In this document: one piece after another, positions 4,935-5,550 of the stretch | Position numbering within the stretch: the stretch's first letter is position 1 | Layout: each line of letters begins with the position of its first letter | Assembly (NCBI GenBank): GCA_905373555.1 | Contig: CAJPTP010000086.1 | Location: forward strand, 1 to 5,550 | From: an uncultured Francisella sp. | GTDB taxonomy: Bacteria > Pseudomonadota > Gammaproteobacteria > Burkholderiales > Neisseriaceae | Direction of reading: 5' to 3' | Length of the DNA: 5,550 nt | Made by a program: the position numbers and the translations under genes | The notes under the pieces: generated by a model | Database searches by the model: none | What the model was told of the DNA's origin: nothing | The model's input: only the letters and a program-made list of their open reading frames with translations

Positions 4935-5536
4935 GCGACGACTCTTTGCGCAACGACCTGCAGTACATCTACAACCGCATCGGCCCGGGCTGCCGGGTCT
5001 TGGATTTGGGCTGCGGCGACGGCAAACTCATCAAGCGGCTGAAGGAAAAGAAGGGCTGCTTGGTTTACGGGGTGGAGATCGACGCGCGCCAAATCCTCAA
5101 GGCCGTGGAAAACGGGGTCAACGTGATCCAGTCCGACGTCGATCGCGGATTGCACGCCTTCGACGACAAGAGCTTCGATTTCGTGGTGCTGTCGCAAACC
5201 ATCCAAGCGATGAAAAACACCCAAACCATCCTCAAAGACATGATGCGGGTGGCCGACAACGCCTTTGTGAGCTTCCCCAATTTCGGCTATTGGCGCAACC
5301 GCGCCCAGTTGGGCTTCGGCGGGCACATGCCCAACTCCGAAAGCATGCCTTACGATTGGTACGACACGCCCAACATTCATTGGTGCACGCTGGTCGACTT
5401 CGACAGGCTGTGCGCCAAGTCGGGCATCGCGGTGCGCGAGCGCACGGTGCTCACCAACGGCAAGGTCGTGTCTTTCTTGCCCAATTTGCTGGGCTCGTTG
5501 GCCCTGTACTGGATCGGGGACAAGCAAATCGCTTGA
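4931..5536 (+). CDS. metW: MetW, SAM-binding methyltransferase-fold methionine biosynthesis protein
   Basis: A 201-residue cytoplasmic protein with the MetW family's usual length and signature. The SAM-binding motif I is V23-L-D-L-G-C-G-D-G-K-L33, and acidic E49-I-D51 follows at the next strand. Later family stretches are S-Q-T-I-Q-A, the S-F-P-N-F-G-Y-W-R-N-R block with H-M-P-N, and N-L-L-G-S-L-A near the end. MetW is genetically linked to MetX and needed for methionine synthesis in several proteobacteria; its chemical reaction is not settled, and a role in supporting or regulating MetX has been proposed. The start is secure: AAGGAGG lies 4 bases before ATG 4931, the strongest Shine-Dalgarno in the window, and the ATG overlaps the metX TGA, so translational coupling or independent loading are both possible. 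Codon use returns to the ordinary GC-rich pattern straight after the repetitive metX tail. It ends in TGA. Confidence 0.95.
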   Translation: MSDDSLRNDLQYIYNRIGPGCRVLDLGCGDGKLIKRLKEKKGCLVYGVEIDARQILKAVENGVNVIQSDVDRGLHAFDDKSFDFVVLSQTIQAMKNTQTILKDMMRVADNAFVSFPNFGYWRNRAQLGFGGHMPNSESMPYDWYDTPNIHWCTLVDFDRLCAKSGIAVRERTVLTNGKVVSFLPNLLGSLALYWIGDKQIA

Positions 5537-5550
5537 GGGCGCTTTTGCCC
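5521..5550 (+). other. End of metW and window edge
   Basis: CAAGC (5521-5525) can pair with GCTTG (5531-5535) across the metW stop. The last 14 bases contain GGGC (5537-5540) and GCCC (5547-5550) around GCTTTT. This could be the start of a terminator or of a spacer to the next gene; the window ends too soon to tell. Confidence 0.2.

Overview
The window looks like a chromosomal segment of a GC-rich proteobacterium. It is most probably a betaproteobacterium: the homoserine acyltransferase closely resembles, from memory, the Neisseria-type MetX, and metX is followed directly by metW, an arrangement common in beta- and gammaproteobacteria. Nothing points to a phage, plasmid or transposon. Three of the four genes are ordinary housekeeping genes. 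The unusual material lies in the non-coding leaders and in a very long C-terminal extension of MetX.

Layout. Bases 1-620 hold no gene I can support. They contain a GATC cluster at the left edge, a possible extended -10 promoter near 366-374, a GC hairpin just after it, and a 14-bp palindrome at 557-570. Bases 621-2039 (+) encode a polytopic membrane protein of the NhaD/CitMHS-like ion transporter superfamily. Bases 2233-3012 (-) encode an RsuA-type 16S rRNA pseudouridine synthase that converges on the transporter, and a strong bidirectional intrinsic terminator (2118-2158) separates the two. A divergent intergenic region (3013-3200) holds overlapping -10-like boxes inside a CGCG-bounded inverted repeat, then a highly structured metX leader. 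metX (about 3201-4934, +) and metW (4931-5536, +) overlap by 4 bases as ATGA and should form an operon.

Function. MetX acylates homoserine, the first committed step of methionine synthesis. MetW is a small SAM-binding methyltransferase-fold protein genetically tied to MetX. The translational overlap fits co-expression.

Points for a second look: (1) MetX is about 200 residues longer than its family, and the extra part is a low-complexity, Glu/Gly/Ala/Thr-rich, probably disordered tail built partly from degenerate in-frame hexanucleotide repeats; (2) the conserved MetX N-terminus has no ATG/GTG start, because an in-frame UGA lies just upstream and the best-placed initiators are ATC codons; (3) the metX leader has stacked GC hairpins, a short T-run and a 9-codon in-frame mini-ORF, which together resemble an attenuator; (4) several 7-8 bp GC stems closed by 3-base loops recur around and inside metX.
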